A stretch of 8,165 nt of DNA from Candidatus Cloacimonadota bacterium (GCA_023228285.1 JALOBM010000085.1:1-8165), one strand, 5' to 3'. Shown: positions 1 through 6,249, counted from the first letter of the stretch. The notes: generated from the sequence alone by a model not told the origin. Made by a program: numbers and translations.

Positions 1-108
1 CTCCATAGCTTTGTCTGGCAATTAAAAGTCACAAAAGGCACAGCACTATGATCACTGAGCAAGCATTCATGACGATCTACGAAGACTTTCTGGAGTCTGG
101 ATTGTCGA
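1..108 (+). mobile_element. IS66-family element, 5' remnant (left copy)
   Basis: Bases 1-108 are the reverse complement of 6189-6296 with five mismatches by hand alignment, so this is a second copy of the IS66 element found complete-ended at 5467-6336, in the opposite orientation. The window opens about 40 bases inside the element; the terminal inverted repeat should lie just upstream of position 1. The copy holds the leader and about 20 codons of tnpA, and similarity stops abruptly at 108. What follows shows no further IS66 coding sequence. The two copies form an inverted pair around the 109-6188 segment. Confidence 0.8.
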
Positions 109-137
109 AACGATGGAGATGGCGACTGACCGGGTAG
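48..137 (+). pseudogene. tnpA: IS66 TnpA N-terminal fragment (left copy)
   Basis: An ATG at 48 opens a 29-codon frame beginning MITEQAFMTIYEDFLESGLS, which resembles the N-terminus of IS66 accessory protein TnpA (pattern: E.F..IY..F..SGLS.R.YC). It matches the right-copy fragment at 6160-6249 except for one E/K change up to that point. After GLS the frame runs into unrelated sequence (KRWRWRLTG) and stops at 135-137, so most of the usual TnpA is missing. It is a non-functional remnant. Confidence 0.65.
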
Positions 138-188
138 AGGATGTGGCGGATGTCTTCCGAACACTGATCTTGAAATCCTCCTGAACCC

Positions 189-297
189 AGTTTGGTCTAC
201 TTTCTCAATGCGCTTACAGGGGAAGGGGGTGTAATGCGTAGATATTCAGTTACTTTGGCTCGCTTATCCATTATCTCAATTTGGTCAACTTTCTCAA
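189..297. repeat. Degenerate direct repeat pair, IS21-end-like
   Basis: Bases 189-208 and 278-297 share the pattern ARTTTGGTCWACTTTCTCAA, 18 of 20 identical and 89 bases apart. Repeated copies of a TGGTCAACTTT-like motif are typical of the multiple internal repeats at the ends of IS21-family elements. No recognisable istA or istB frame lies beside them, so this would be an orphan IS21 end. The assignment rests on motif memory only. Confidence 0.3.
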
Positions 298-305
298 CAT
301 TTTCC

Positions 306-336
306 TTGGTGGTAATAGATCTAGAGTCTAACTTTA
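306..336 (+). promoter_or_regulatory. Possible Bacteroidota-type promoter
   Basis: A TTGG at 306-309 lies 20 bases upstream of TAACTTTA (329-336), a 7-of-8 match to the Bacteroidota -7 consensus TAnnTTTG. If used, transcription would start near 343 and give a leader of roughly 375 bases before the peptide gene, containing the hairpins at 460-476 and 621-659. No better match to the consensus was found closer to the gene. This is a weak motif-based call. Confidence 0.25.
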
Positions 337-459
337 TATCAGAGAAAAGAAGTTATTTCACCCAGAAGATGAAACGATTACCATACGATGTAACTAAAAA
401 AAAGGTCTTTCTACGATGAGATTCCAATGCATTGCAATGGGTTCTTACCTGGTCAAAAC

Positions 460-476
460 AGGTCGCAAAACGACCT
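460..476 (+). other. Small perfect hairpin
   Basis: AGGTCG (460-465) and CGACCT (471-476) form a 6-bp perfect stem around the loop CAAAA. It is not followed by a T tract, so a terminator is unlikely. It falls in the non-coding stretch and could be part of a structured leader, or chance. Confidence 0.35.
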
Positions 477-620
477 TGATGCTCTCCGCCAAACAAAACG
501 GCGACTCTTTTTTGCTGGGGTTATTTGGGAAAGTATCGAATTTATTGCCTTCGTTGCGCATTTCTAGTGGTTATAGGGGTGAAAAGAGGAAATTTCAAAA
601 CCAACGGAAGTTACTCTTAC

Positions 621-659
621 GATGCCAAGTATTGCATAGATATTGTGATACTTGGCATC
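621..659. promoter_or_regulatory. Perfect 12-bp inverted repeat upstream of the peptide gene
   Basis: GATGCCAAGTAT (621-632) and ATACTTGGCATC (648-659) are perfect reverse complements around a 15-base loop. The right arm ends 58 bases before the ATG at 718. The following sequence has only scattered Ts, so it is a poor intrinsic terminator. It fits better as an operator-like dyad for a dimeric regulator or as a stable leader RNA stem controlling the downstream peptide operon. The arms are seen directly; the role is inferred. Confidence 0.55.
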
Positions 660-717
660 AATTTCTCAAATAATTCTTCATTCTTCTATAAATGAGAGAT
701 CAACTAAATTTAACAAT

Positions 718-1017
718 ATGAAAAATCTAAAGTTGTTAGCTGTGATTTTGAGTATCTCTTCATTATGTATAGTCGGCTCAATTAGTCTTCAAAGCATCGC
801 TCTCCAAAGTAAAACGCCGTATACTCTGTCCGCTGAAGAAGAATACCCGGCTTGTATGCCTATGGGTTACAGAAGCTTGGCTCAAGGACCATCAGCTATT
901 TGTCATGTTCCTTTTAGGGGTGAATATTTAGCAATCCGATGTGAACTAATGGAAGGTTGGTGCGCATATATTGATTGCAGACCACCATGCTATATACTTT
1001 ATGAAACAGTTTTCTAA
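718..1017 (+). CDS. Secreted six-cysteine peptide precursor, NVEALA-like
   Basis: This encodes a 99-aa protein starting MKNLKLL, with a hydrophobic signal segment (residues about 6-28) and a likely cleavage near residue 28 (SIA|LQ). The exported part carries six cysteines (C46, C62, C75, C82, C87, C91), enough for three disulfides, with the last four packed near the C-terminus (GWC, DCR, PPC). The ATG at 718 is preferred over an upstream in-frame ATG at 652, because the extra 22 residues are polar, would bury the signal peptide and would overlap a hairpin arm. Small exported Cys-rich peptides next to 6-bladed propeller genes are a known Bacteroidota arrangement (NVEALA family). Here the segment before the first mature cysteine, TLSAEEEYPAC, only faintly recalls that motif, so membership is uncertain. 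Function is unknown; a secreted peptide or precursor is the inference. No Shine-Dalgarno is visible; the start is preceded by A/T-rich sequence. Confidence 0.75.
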   Translation: MKNLKLLAVILSISSLCIVGSISLQSIALQSKTPYTLSAEEEYPACMPMGYRSLAQGPSAICHVPFRGEYLAIRCELMEGWCAYIDCRPPCYILYETVF

Positions 1018-1020
1018 TTT

Positions 1021-1061
1021 GTAATAACAATTGGGCAACTGTTATTACGAAGCAGTTGCCC
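1021..1061 (+). promoter_or_regulatory. Two interleaved, mutually exclusive hairpins (attenuator or pseudoknot)
   Basis: GTAATAACA (1021-1029) pairs perfectly with TGTTATTAC (1040-1048), and GGGCAACTG (1033-1041) pairs perfectly with CAGTTGCCC (1053-1061). The order is A-B-A'-B', and the inner arms share bases 1040-1041. The RNA can therefore form one hairpin or the other, or with a small adjustment an H-type pseudoknot. The second, GC-richer hairpin can extend inward by a G.U and an A-U pair and is followed by TAAATTTCT, a weak T tract. It starts 3 bases after the peptide stop codon and ends 14 bases before the propeller start. Plausible roles are attenuation, which would make more peptide than downstream products, or 3'-end protection of a processed peptide mRNA. 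Confidence 0.65.
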
Positions 1062-1075
1062 TAAATTTCTCCACT

Positions 1076-2248
1076 ATGCTACGATTGATTTTTTTTATAT
1101 TATTGGCTCATTGCAGCATTCAATCCTTCTCCCAATTGAATAAAGCTGAGAGCCAAATTTCTATTGTTAATTTAGCTGAAGGGTTTAACAATAATCAAAA
1201 GATCCCATTGTCAAAAATAGCGAATTCTATTAAATATATTCCCCTTGAAACAACTAATGATAACTATATTTCGCAAATCAAAAAAATAGTCATTGAAAAG
1301 AATTGCATTTTAGTTTTAGACGAAAAGGCCAATAAACTACTGTTGTTTAACCTAGATGGTCATTATCAGTGTTCAATCGGCAGAGAAGGGAAAGGCCCTG
1401 GTGAATATGTTAGAATTACTAACATCGAAGTAAGCCCAAGTAGGAACCTGATTTACATTTTTGATGTAGCAAGCGCGAAAATCTTAACGTACAATTTCGA
1501 AGGGGAATTTATGGGTAATTTAAGACATCCTTTACTCGGTTATTGGGTGACTTTATTGGATGATAAGTACTTTGTGTATTTTGATCCTGCCAGATCATAC
1601 CGATATGCTGGCGGGTTCTATAAAGCAATTATCACCGATCTGAATGGGAAAATTGTAAAAAAGTTTTTGCGTCAAAGCCAATCAAAGGAGGAAAAATTTA
1701 AATCTCCCTGCTCGATGCAGTCCTACGCTTATAGTTACAACAATTCTTCGTTTTATTGGGAAGTTACAAGTGATACTATTTTTCAAGTTACCGAAACCCT
1801 TGAGTTTTTTCCAAGTAGGTATGTCAACCAAGGACCAATGTCTTTACCAAAGAGCAAGATGTACGAAGCAAGGTATGTAATGGAAAAATTTAGTGAGCAC
1901 TCTACAATTCTTACCATATTTGAAACAGAAAAATTCTTTTTTGCCCGTGGGATTACTAATTTCCAGCCTGCTGCACTTCTGTATTTTAAAGACTCAAAGG
2001 AGTGTTATAATGCCTCCAATAGCAGAGGGTTTTTAATTAATGATCTGGATAATGGGCCTGGATTTTGGCCAATCGGAAAGATTAATGATCATTCAATTTA
2101 TTCCGCAATCGATCCAATTGATTTGAAAGATATCGTAAGTAATAATAAAGAAATGCAGATTACTAATAGCGAAGTAATTCTCAAAATGGCTAATAGTCTT
2201 CAAGAAATTGATAACCCTATCATAGTAATTTTAGAATTGAAAAACTGA
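1076..2248 (+). CDS. Exported 6-bladed beta-propeller protein
   Basis: This encodes 390 aa. Residues 1-20 form a signal peptide ending SIQSFSQ, a common Bacteroidota style; LAHC at 10-13 is a poor lipobox. The mature part opens with the family hallmark IPLSKIANSIKYIPLETT (43-60) and continues through ILVLDEKANKLLLFNLDG to the signature GREGKGPGEY (102-111) and a further blade (IYIFDVASAKILTYNFEG). This matches the 6-bladed propeller family (PF17170 / DUF4934 type), whose members are exported and of unknown biochemical function. The length is normal for the family. The ATG at 1076 is chosen because the signal peptide starts there and an in-frame ATG at 1031 would lie inside the paired hairpins. 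It follows the peptide gene and is separated from the next gene by 4 bases, implying co-transcription. A scaffold or binding role for the peptide is inference. Confidence 0.9.
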   Translation: MLRLIFFILLAHCSIQSFSQLNKAESQISIVNLAEGFNNNQKIPLSKIANSIKYIPLETTNDNYISQIKKIVIEKNCILVLDEKANKLLLFNLDGHYQCSIGREGKGPGEYVRITNIEVSPSRNLIYIFDVASAKILTYNFEGEFMGNLRHPLLGYWVTLLDDKYFVYFDPARSYRYAGGFYKAIITDLNGKIVKKFLRQSQSKEEKFKSPCSMQSYAYSYNNSSFYWEVTSDTIFQVTETLEFFPSRYVNQGPMSLPKSKMYEARYVMEKFSEHSTILTIFETEKFFFARGITNFQPAALLYFKDSKECYNASNSRGFLINDLDNGPGFWPIGKINDHSIYSAIDPIDLKDIVSNNKEMQITNSEVILKMANSLQEIDNPIIVILELKN

Positions 2249-2252
2249 AATC

Positions 2253-2903
2253 ATGAAAAATTCGAAAGTGACCTACATCGCAATAATTGGTTTCTCTATT
2301 CTTCTATTGCTTATCTGCTCCTTGCTTTTTACGTGTAATAAGCGTTTAGCTGAATCTCAATTGTTTGCTGCACAAAAAGTATCAGAAAATGCAAGGCTAA
2401 TTGAATTTGTGAACAATTTAATACCAAGCAGTTTGAGGGTAAATGAGGCGATAATTGACAAGAATGTTACTCTATACAATCTCTCGGGGACTGAGCTGTC
2501 ATTAACACAGCTGAACATAGAAAGACCTATTATTATTTTTTCTTATACGATCTTACAATGTGATGTAGGCATCGATGCAATCATTGAGTCCCTGAAAAAA
2601 GTTGAACATGTTATCGGGAAAAACCGAATAGCCATTTTGGCATCATATGAAAAGAAGAGAGAAGCAGCGCTGTTTTTGTCAAACCATAATATTGCTATAC
2701 CATTTTATCTGATAAACTTTCAAAACTTACTAAATGTTCAAATTGATGATCCATTTTTGTTTGTATTAGATAGGGATAATATTGCGCGGTATATTTTTGT
2801 ACCTCATGAAGGTTTTACAGAGATTACGAAAATCTATTTTAAAGAAGTTCTGATGAGTTTTTTGGGGATTGCGGAAGATCGTTTTGAAAATGCGTGGAAC
2901 TAA
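2253..2903 (+). CDS. Membrane-anchored thioredoxin-fold (redoxin-like) protein with CxxG site
   Basis: This encodes 216 aa. A single N-terminal transmembrane segment (about 8-27) is followed by a periplasm-facing domain. The domain shows a TlpA/redoxin-like outline: a substrate-strand region (NVTLYNLSGTELSL, 71-84), strand RPIIIFSYTILQ followed by C103-D-V-G106 where relatives carry CxxC, a helix (IIESLKKVEHVIG), a second strand (RIAILASYE), and DDPFLFVLD with a candidate cis-proline P167. The second active-site cysteine is replaced by glycine, so a dithiol exchange cycle is unlikely; a monothiol or structural role is possible. It begins 4 bases after the propeller stop, so translation is probably coupled. 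The pairing with a six-cysteine peptide suggests disulfide handling, but that is inference. The fold assignment rests on pattern similarity. Confidence 0.7.
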   Translation: MKNSKVTYIAIIGFSILLLLICSLLFTCNKRLAESQLFAAQKVSENARLIEFVNNLIPSSLRVNEAIIDKNVTLYNLSGTELSLTQLNIERPIIIFSYTILQCDVGIDAIIESLKKVEHVIGKNRIAILASYEKKREAALFLSNHNIAIPFYLINFQNLLNVQIDDPFLFVLDRDNIARYIFVPHEGFTEITKIYFKEVLMSFLGIAEDRFENAWN

Positions 2904-2930
2904 AATTGTTTTCCTCGACCAATTTTGTAA

Positions 2931-4247
2931 ATGAAACACATGAGATTCATTTTTACTACAATATTTGTTCTGATTTTGTTTGTTGATAATTCAACACTTT
3001 TGGCCCAATCTTTAAAGTATCAGATTCACAGTCACGTCATAGACTCATCAACGGGACTGTGTATACCGAATGTTAGTATGTCCATTGTGGGCTCTTCTTT
3101 TGGTGCAATAACTCATCAAAACGGTGAATTTTCTCTAATCGTGACGCGCATTCCGGCTGTCCTTTACTTTAGCCATATTGGGAATAGAATTGGTAGTTAC
3201 GAGATTGAAAGAAAAGGAGAGAAAGATGATAGTAGGATTAGGCTGGAGCCTGAAATAGAGATGGTAGAGGAAGACGCAAACAGAAACGAAAGTGCGATTA
3301 AAGTTATCCGGGGAGATACCCTGAATATTATCGATTACGAAATCAGTAATGACAAAATATTCCTGTGTGCAAGCCTCTACCGGAATAGTCGAGACCTCCG
3401 GATTGTACTGACCAACCTGAACGGGGATTTTATCAACCAGATACCTGTTAAGCGGGCAGGGGAGAAGATTAAGTTTCCTGAAGATCAGGTGCCGAGAATG
3501 GAATACCTGATGAAAGACTTCACCGGACAGGTGCAGTTTCTTGATGATCGCGCTGCTCACGAGATCATGTGCAGAAATCGTAAGCTGGAATTCGGGTTTG
3601 ATACTCCTTATCCGGATTTTTTGGAGCGGGTGATACCGGTTAAGGCTGAAATGAGGGGAAACCTGGTTTTTCAAATAGCCAATCAATCAGATAATTATAC
3701 CTGGTACTTCGGGCCCGGCACCCGGAATGGGAAAATGATCAAAAGGGTGATCCGTAATAAATCAGATAATGAGTCTGTTACGAATGAATTGCTGGCTTCA
3801 GCACCAGGAGAGGCCGAGTACAGCAAGAACCTGCAGGCCCCACTGTTCCGGAAAGGGAATGAATTGTTTGTATTCGATTTTTACTCAAATCATTTTGAGG
3901 TATTTGATTCAAAACTAAAGAGTAATCGATTGATCTCGACCAGTTTTCATCTCGCGAAAGCATCCGAAGAGCTGCTTGCAGATCAAGAAGGAGGTGATCT
4001 CAACAAGTTCCCGTCGATACTGTACGATAGTAAGGCGGGAAAGGCTTATGCCTTCTTTCGCATAGGTGCCGACAACCGTCAATTATTAAAAGAGATCAAC
4101 TTGGAAACCGGACAAATTGACCGCATTATCGAGATCTCCGGTTTTTCAATTGTTTCCAATATCCGGATAGAGGATAATGTCGTTTACTTTCTCTACGATA
4201 CCAAGGTCTATCCTTTTTACCGCTTGCTCTACAGGATGGCAATATAG
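2931..4247 (+). CDS. Exported CarboxypepD_reg-like protein with propeller-like C-terminal region
   Basis: This encodes 438 aa. The signal peptide (1-26) ends STLLAQ. Residues about 29-107 match the carboxypeptidase regulatory-like beta-sandwich (PF13715 type): HSHVIDSSTGLCIPNVSMSI, then GAITHQNGEFSL, ending in RIRLEPEIEM. An acidic linker (about 107-122, VEEDANRNE) leads to a roughly 315-residue C-terminal part rich in alternating strands (DLRIVLTNLNGDFI, NELFVFDFYSNHFEVFDSK, LLKEINLETGQIDRIIEI) that looks like propeller blades; I do not recognise a named family for it. This domain normally precedes TonB receptors, but here no plug or barrel follows. An alternative start at 2940 would remove only three residues. 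It lies 27 bases after the redoxin-like gene. Base composition rises in G+C within the gene from roughly position 3300. Function is unknown; it is probably an envelope protein. Confidence 0.75.
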   Translation: MKHMRFIFTTIFVLILFVDNSTLLAQSLKYQIHSHVIDSSTGLCIPNVSMSIVGSSFGAITHQNGEFSLIVTRIPAVLYFSHIGNRIGSYEIERKGEKDDSRIRLEPEIEMVEEDANRNESAIKVIRGDTLNIIDYEISNDKIFLCASLYRNSRDLRIVLTNLNGDFINQIPVKRAGEKIKFPEDQVPRMEYLMKDFTGQVQFLDDRAAHEIMCRNRKLEFGFDTPYPDFLERVIPVKAEMRGNLVFQIANQSDNYTWYFGPGTRNGKMIKRVIRNKSDNESVTNELLASAPGEAEYSKNLQAPLFRKGNELFVFDFYSNHFEVFDSKLKSNRLISTSFHLAKASEELLADQEGGDLNKFPSILYDSKAGKAYAFFRIGADNRQLLKEINLETGQIDRIIEISGFSIVSNIRIEDNVVYFLYDTKVYPFYRLLYRMAI

Positions 4248-4268
4248 AAGTAAAGAAAGGCTGCTATT

Positions 4269-5456
4269 ATGAGGAAATTTCAATTTTTAACAGTTGTAAT
4301 CTTAATAGTCTCCACAGCCATATCCTTTGCGCAAACTGGTTCTATCAACGGTGTGGTAACCGATTCACTCACCGGAGAGCCTGTTGCCAACCTCACCGTC
4401 TTCATCCCCTCCACAACCTATGGCACAACAACCAATCAGTCAGGAGAATACCGCCTGAATGGATTGAATCCAGGTGATTATATTTTGATATTCAGGCATT
4501 TATCTTATCACCCTTCATCGAGAACAATAGCAGTGAACCCGGGAGACCAGCTGGTTCTGAATATGCAGATGGCTGAGCAATCGAGGGCATTGGAGGAGGT
4601 GGCGATTGTTGGAAAACTACCGGAGCAATCCCACGGCCTCTTTCTGATCAATGAATTCTTTCTTGGCGATCATAGTGGCAAGGTGTGTAGGTTTACTAAT
4701 CAGAAGGCTTTATCATTCTATTATGAAGGGGATGGCATAAAAGCTACCGCCGACCAGCCGTTGATCATCACCAACCAAAACCTCGGGTATCGGATCACCT
4801 ATTTTCTTGACTATTTCAAATATCTAGAAGTAGGGGATTCGGAATCCGACGCCGGGGGTGGCGCCTTTTTTGGTTATGCCGGTCAGGCTGTGTTTGAGGA
4901 TTTATCTTCAGAAATGCCTTTACGTGCAATCGGCTGGAAGCTCAAGAGAAACCAGGAATTCAAGGGGAGCCTGAGGTATTTTTTTGCCTGTCTCTATCAC
5001 AATGAATTACAGGATAATCGGTATCATCTCAGAAAAGCCTATAAAAGCAAAGATGATCTGCAACTCACTGAGAGAGTCAGTGATGCCATGGCTAAAATCA
5101 GATTTGCGGTCATGGACAGCCTTTTGAGCTGGGATCCACTTACCGGTGAGGCGAATAATCTGTATTATAATCCTGACGAAGAGTTCCGATTTTTCGAGGA
5201 TCAGATAGCTGAGGATTCGGTGGGTAATAAAAAAACCCTGACCTGCGATTCTTTTTTGCTGGTTTTTTATGACCACAAAAGAACCAGGGACCTGCGGGAT
5301 GATTTTATTACCACCTTCCAGATATCAGGAAATCAGGTGGTTTTCGATCAGGAGGGCAACTTCTGGGCCCCAAATGGAACAGTACAGTGGGTTAATCTGG
5401 ATCATGCGGTTCAGATCAAACGATTGTTGCCGGCCGATTACCTGCCCAGGATGTAA
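4269..5456 (+). CDS. Exported carboxypeptidase-like regulatory domain protein
   Basis: This encodes 395 aa. The signal peptide (1-22) ends ISFAQ. Residues about 24-108 form a CarboxypepD_reg-like domain with canonical elements: INGVVTDSLTGEPVANLTVFI, GTTTNQSGEYRLNGLNPGDY and a closing LNMQMAEQ. The connector ALEEVAIVGK resembles those in SusC-type receptors, but what follows is the roughly 280-residue domain of a widespread Bacteroidota standalone family (FFLGDHSGK.CRF.N...LSFYY, ADQPLIITNQNLGYRITYFLDYF). There is no TonB box, plug or barrel. The gene starts 21 bases after the previous stop and shares the same domain plan as its neighbour, so it is probably the last gene of the operon. Its stop codon lies 10 bases from the IS66 end. 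The molecular function of this family is not established. Confidence 0.85.
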   Translation: MRKFQFLTVVILIVSTAISFAQTGSINGVVTDSLTGEPVANLTVFIPSTTYGTTTNQSGEYRLNGLNPGDYILIFRHLSYHPSSRTIAVNPGDQLVLNMQMAEQSRALEEVAIVGKLPEQSHGLFLINEFFLGDHSGKVCRFTNQKALSFYYEGDGIKATADQPLIITNQNLGYRITYFLDYFKYLEVGDSESDAGGGAFFGYAGQAVFEDLSSEMPLRAIGWKLKRNQEFKGSLRYFFACLYHNELQDNRYHLRKAYKSKDDLQLTERVSDAMAKIRFAVMDSLLSWDPLTGEANNLYYNPDEEFRFFEDQIAEDSVGNKKTLTCDSFLLVFYDHKRTRDLRDDFITTFQISGNQVVFDQEGNFWAPNGTVQWVNLDHAVQIKRLLPADYLPRM

Positions 5457-5466
5457 CTACCTTTCA

Positions 5467-5491
5467 GTAAGCATTCGGTGAACCCCGTATT
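5467..5491 (+). repeat. IS66 terminal inverted repeat (tnpC-proximal end)
   Basis: These 25 bases, starting GTAAGCATTCGGTGAACC, are a perfect reverse complement of 6312-6336. The repeat begins 10 bases after the stop codon of the preceding gene. Confidence 0.9.
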
Positions 5492-5499
5492 GCATGCAT

Positions 5500-5526
5500 A
5501 AAAAAACTCCCCGACTTTCGGAGAGT
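5500..5526 (-). terminator. Intrinsic terminator of the IS66 transcript
   Basis: Read on the - strand, the stem is CTC-T-CCGA / AAG loop / TCGG-G-GAG, with one mismatch, followed directly by seven Ts (A run at 5500-5506 on the + strand). It lies between the tnpC stop and the element end, so it terminates IS66 transcription. On the + strand no T run follows the stem, so it should not efficiently stop transcripts from the upstream operon. Confidence 0.75.
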
Positions 5527-5549
5527 CTCTGACCTTGTTCAGAGAACTA

Positions 5550-5579
5550 TGATAGACTTTGACAGACTCTGATAGACTA
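5550..5579. repeat. Three tandem 10-bp repeats at the tnpC stop
   Basis: TGATAGACTT, TGACAGACTC and TGATAGACTA lie head to tail; they share TGAYAGACT and end at the tnpC stop codon. A 10-bp period corresponds to about one helical turn, so a protein could contact all copies on one DNA face. They lie in the subterminal region of the IS66 element. Confidence 0.6.
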
Positions 5580-6065
5580 TGAAAGGATTGCAAGATTTTC
5601 AGAGTTTTTTGCATGAAAACAGTGAGGCAGGAGATCATCCAGGTTTTTGGAATAATCGGTATCGTAGTCGTGGACATGTTTCAGGAAGTGAACCAGCCAG
5701 CACTTCCTTCCCATCGCCACCGGGCGGATAGCGTTCTCCCCGAGGTTGTTGTCCATTTTAAGCCTGCCGTCCAGGTGGTAGCGGGTCAATTTGTGGTACA
5801 TCTTATAGGTGTAATAGATCGCCTTACCTATGCGTCCCTTGGGCAAGACTTTCGGGTATTCGCTGACCATCCATTTCTCGAAGGCAACCATGATGGGATA
5901 GGAAAGACGGGAACGGAGCTCCGATCGCTCTTCAAAGGAGAGGGTTTCCTCATCGGCACGTCTTTCCACGGCATACAGCAAACCAATCTGCTCCAGCGCA
6001 TACTCCGCCCTGGCCTTGTCTTCCGCCTGGGCCTCGGTAAATTTTCTTCTGCAATGTGCCCAGCA
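5577..6065 (-). pseudogene. tnpC: IS66 transposase TnpC, C-terminal fragment
   Basis: This frame of 162 codons begins at CWAHCRRKF, the conserved mid-protein block of IS66 transposases, continues with FTEAQAEDKARAEYALEQI and LLYAVERRA, and includes the signature DNNLGENAIRPVAMGRKCWL, which contains the glutamate expected to complete the DDE triad. The C-terminal block DDLLPH is also present. The two catalytic aspartates and the N-terminal DNA-binding region lie upstream in full-length proteins and are absent, so it cannot be an active transposase. The frame upstream ends in a stop immediately before CWAH, where tnpB sequence is joined, which marks a deletion junction. Confidence 0.88.
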
Positions 6066-6144
6066 TCACGTTGGTAACCATACCACTCAGGGCAGAAAAG
6101 CTCTTACGCATGTCCGTGGGATAAGCGTACAGGTAGTATGCGGA
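6066..6144 (-). pseudogene. tnpB: IS66 TnpB N-terminal fragment
   Basis: About 26 codons read SAYYLYAYPTDMRKSFSALS and continue GMVTNV, matching the N-terminal hallmark of IS66 accessory protein TnpB (YYLY..PTDMRKSFD.LSG.V). An in-frame stop precedes it, and no start codon is retained nearby. At 6063-6069 the sequence passes into tnpC in another frame, removing the rest of tnpB and the first part of tnpC. Confidence 0.7.
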
Positions 6145-6159
6145 TTAAATCGACTCCCT

Positions 6160-6249
6160 TCAAAAAGCAATGGAACAATAAGAACGAATCGATAATCCAG
6201 ACTCCAGAAAATCTTTGTAGATCGTCATGAATGCTTGCTCAGTGATCAT
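6160..6249 (-). pseudogene. tnpA: IS66 TnpA N-terminal fragment (right copy)
   Basis: The frame starts MITEQAFMTIYKDFLESGLS and continues IRSYCSIAF to a stop, 29 residues in all. The segment SGLSIRSYC is the typical helix-turn-helix start of IS66 TnpA. The protein ends abruptly where about 70-100 residues would be expected to follow, and tnpB sequence begins about 15 bases later. This fragment shows what the left copy (48-137) should have encoded after GLS. Confidence 0.7.

Larger units (their letters stand above)
109..717. other. Gene-poor junction region without a convincing CDS
   Basis: About 600 bases separate the IS66 remnant from the peptide gene. Short open frames exist here on the + strand (192-419, 416-673), but they have no signal peptide, domain or family resemblance, and the second overlaps a hairpin. 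A 23-codon frame at 112-183 (MEMATDRVEDVADVF...) could be the tail of a decayed mobile-element gene, but I cannot assign it. The region holds a degenerate repeat pair reminiscent of IS21 ends, overlapping palindromes at 425-439, a small hairpin at 460-476, a possible distant promoter at 306-336 and a strong hairpin at 621-659. It reads as a scar of several insertion events followed by an untranslated leader. Confidence 0.55.

Noticed and set aside
416..673. An 85-codon frame before the peptide gene
   Set aside because: There is no family resemblance, signal peptide or plausible start context; it runs through the 12-bp dyad, and its composition looks like translated non-coding DNA.
652..717. 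Upstream in-frame start for the peptide gene
   Set aside because: It would put 22 polar residues before the signal peptide and overlap the right arm of the hairpin; the ATG at 718 gives a normal exported peptide.
1031..1075. Upstream in-frame start for the propeller gene
   Set aside because: The extra 15 residues precede a good signal peptide, and the codons lie inside the interleaved hairpins.
1085..1117. Lipoprotein signal (LAHC) in the propeller protein
   Set aside because: Histidine before the cysteine breaks the lipobox pattern; a standard signal peptidase I site ending SFSQ is more likely.
3135..3686. A 183-codon frame on the - strand
   Set aside because: It lies fully opposite the well-supported exported protein at 2931-4247 and shows no domain.
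5550..5579. Tandem repeats as a CRISPR array
   Set aside because: The repeat units are 10 bp with no spacers and lie inside an insertion sequence.
5613..6077. A 154-codon + strand frame in the IS66 element
   Set aside because: It is antisense to the recognisable TnpC fragment and has no features of its own.
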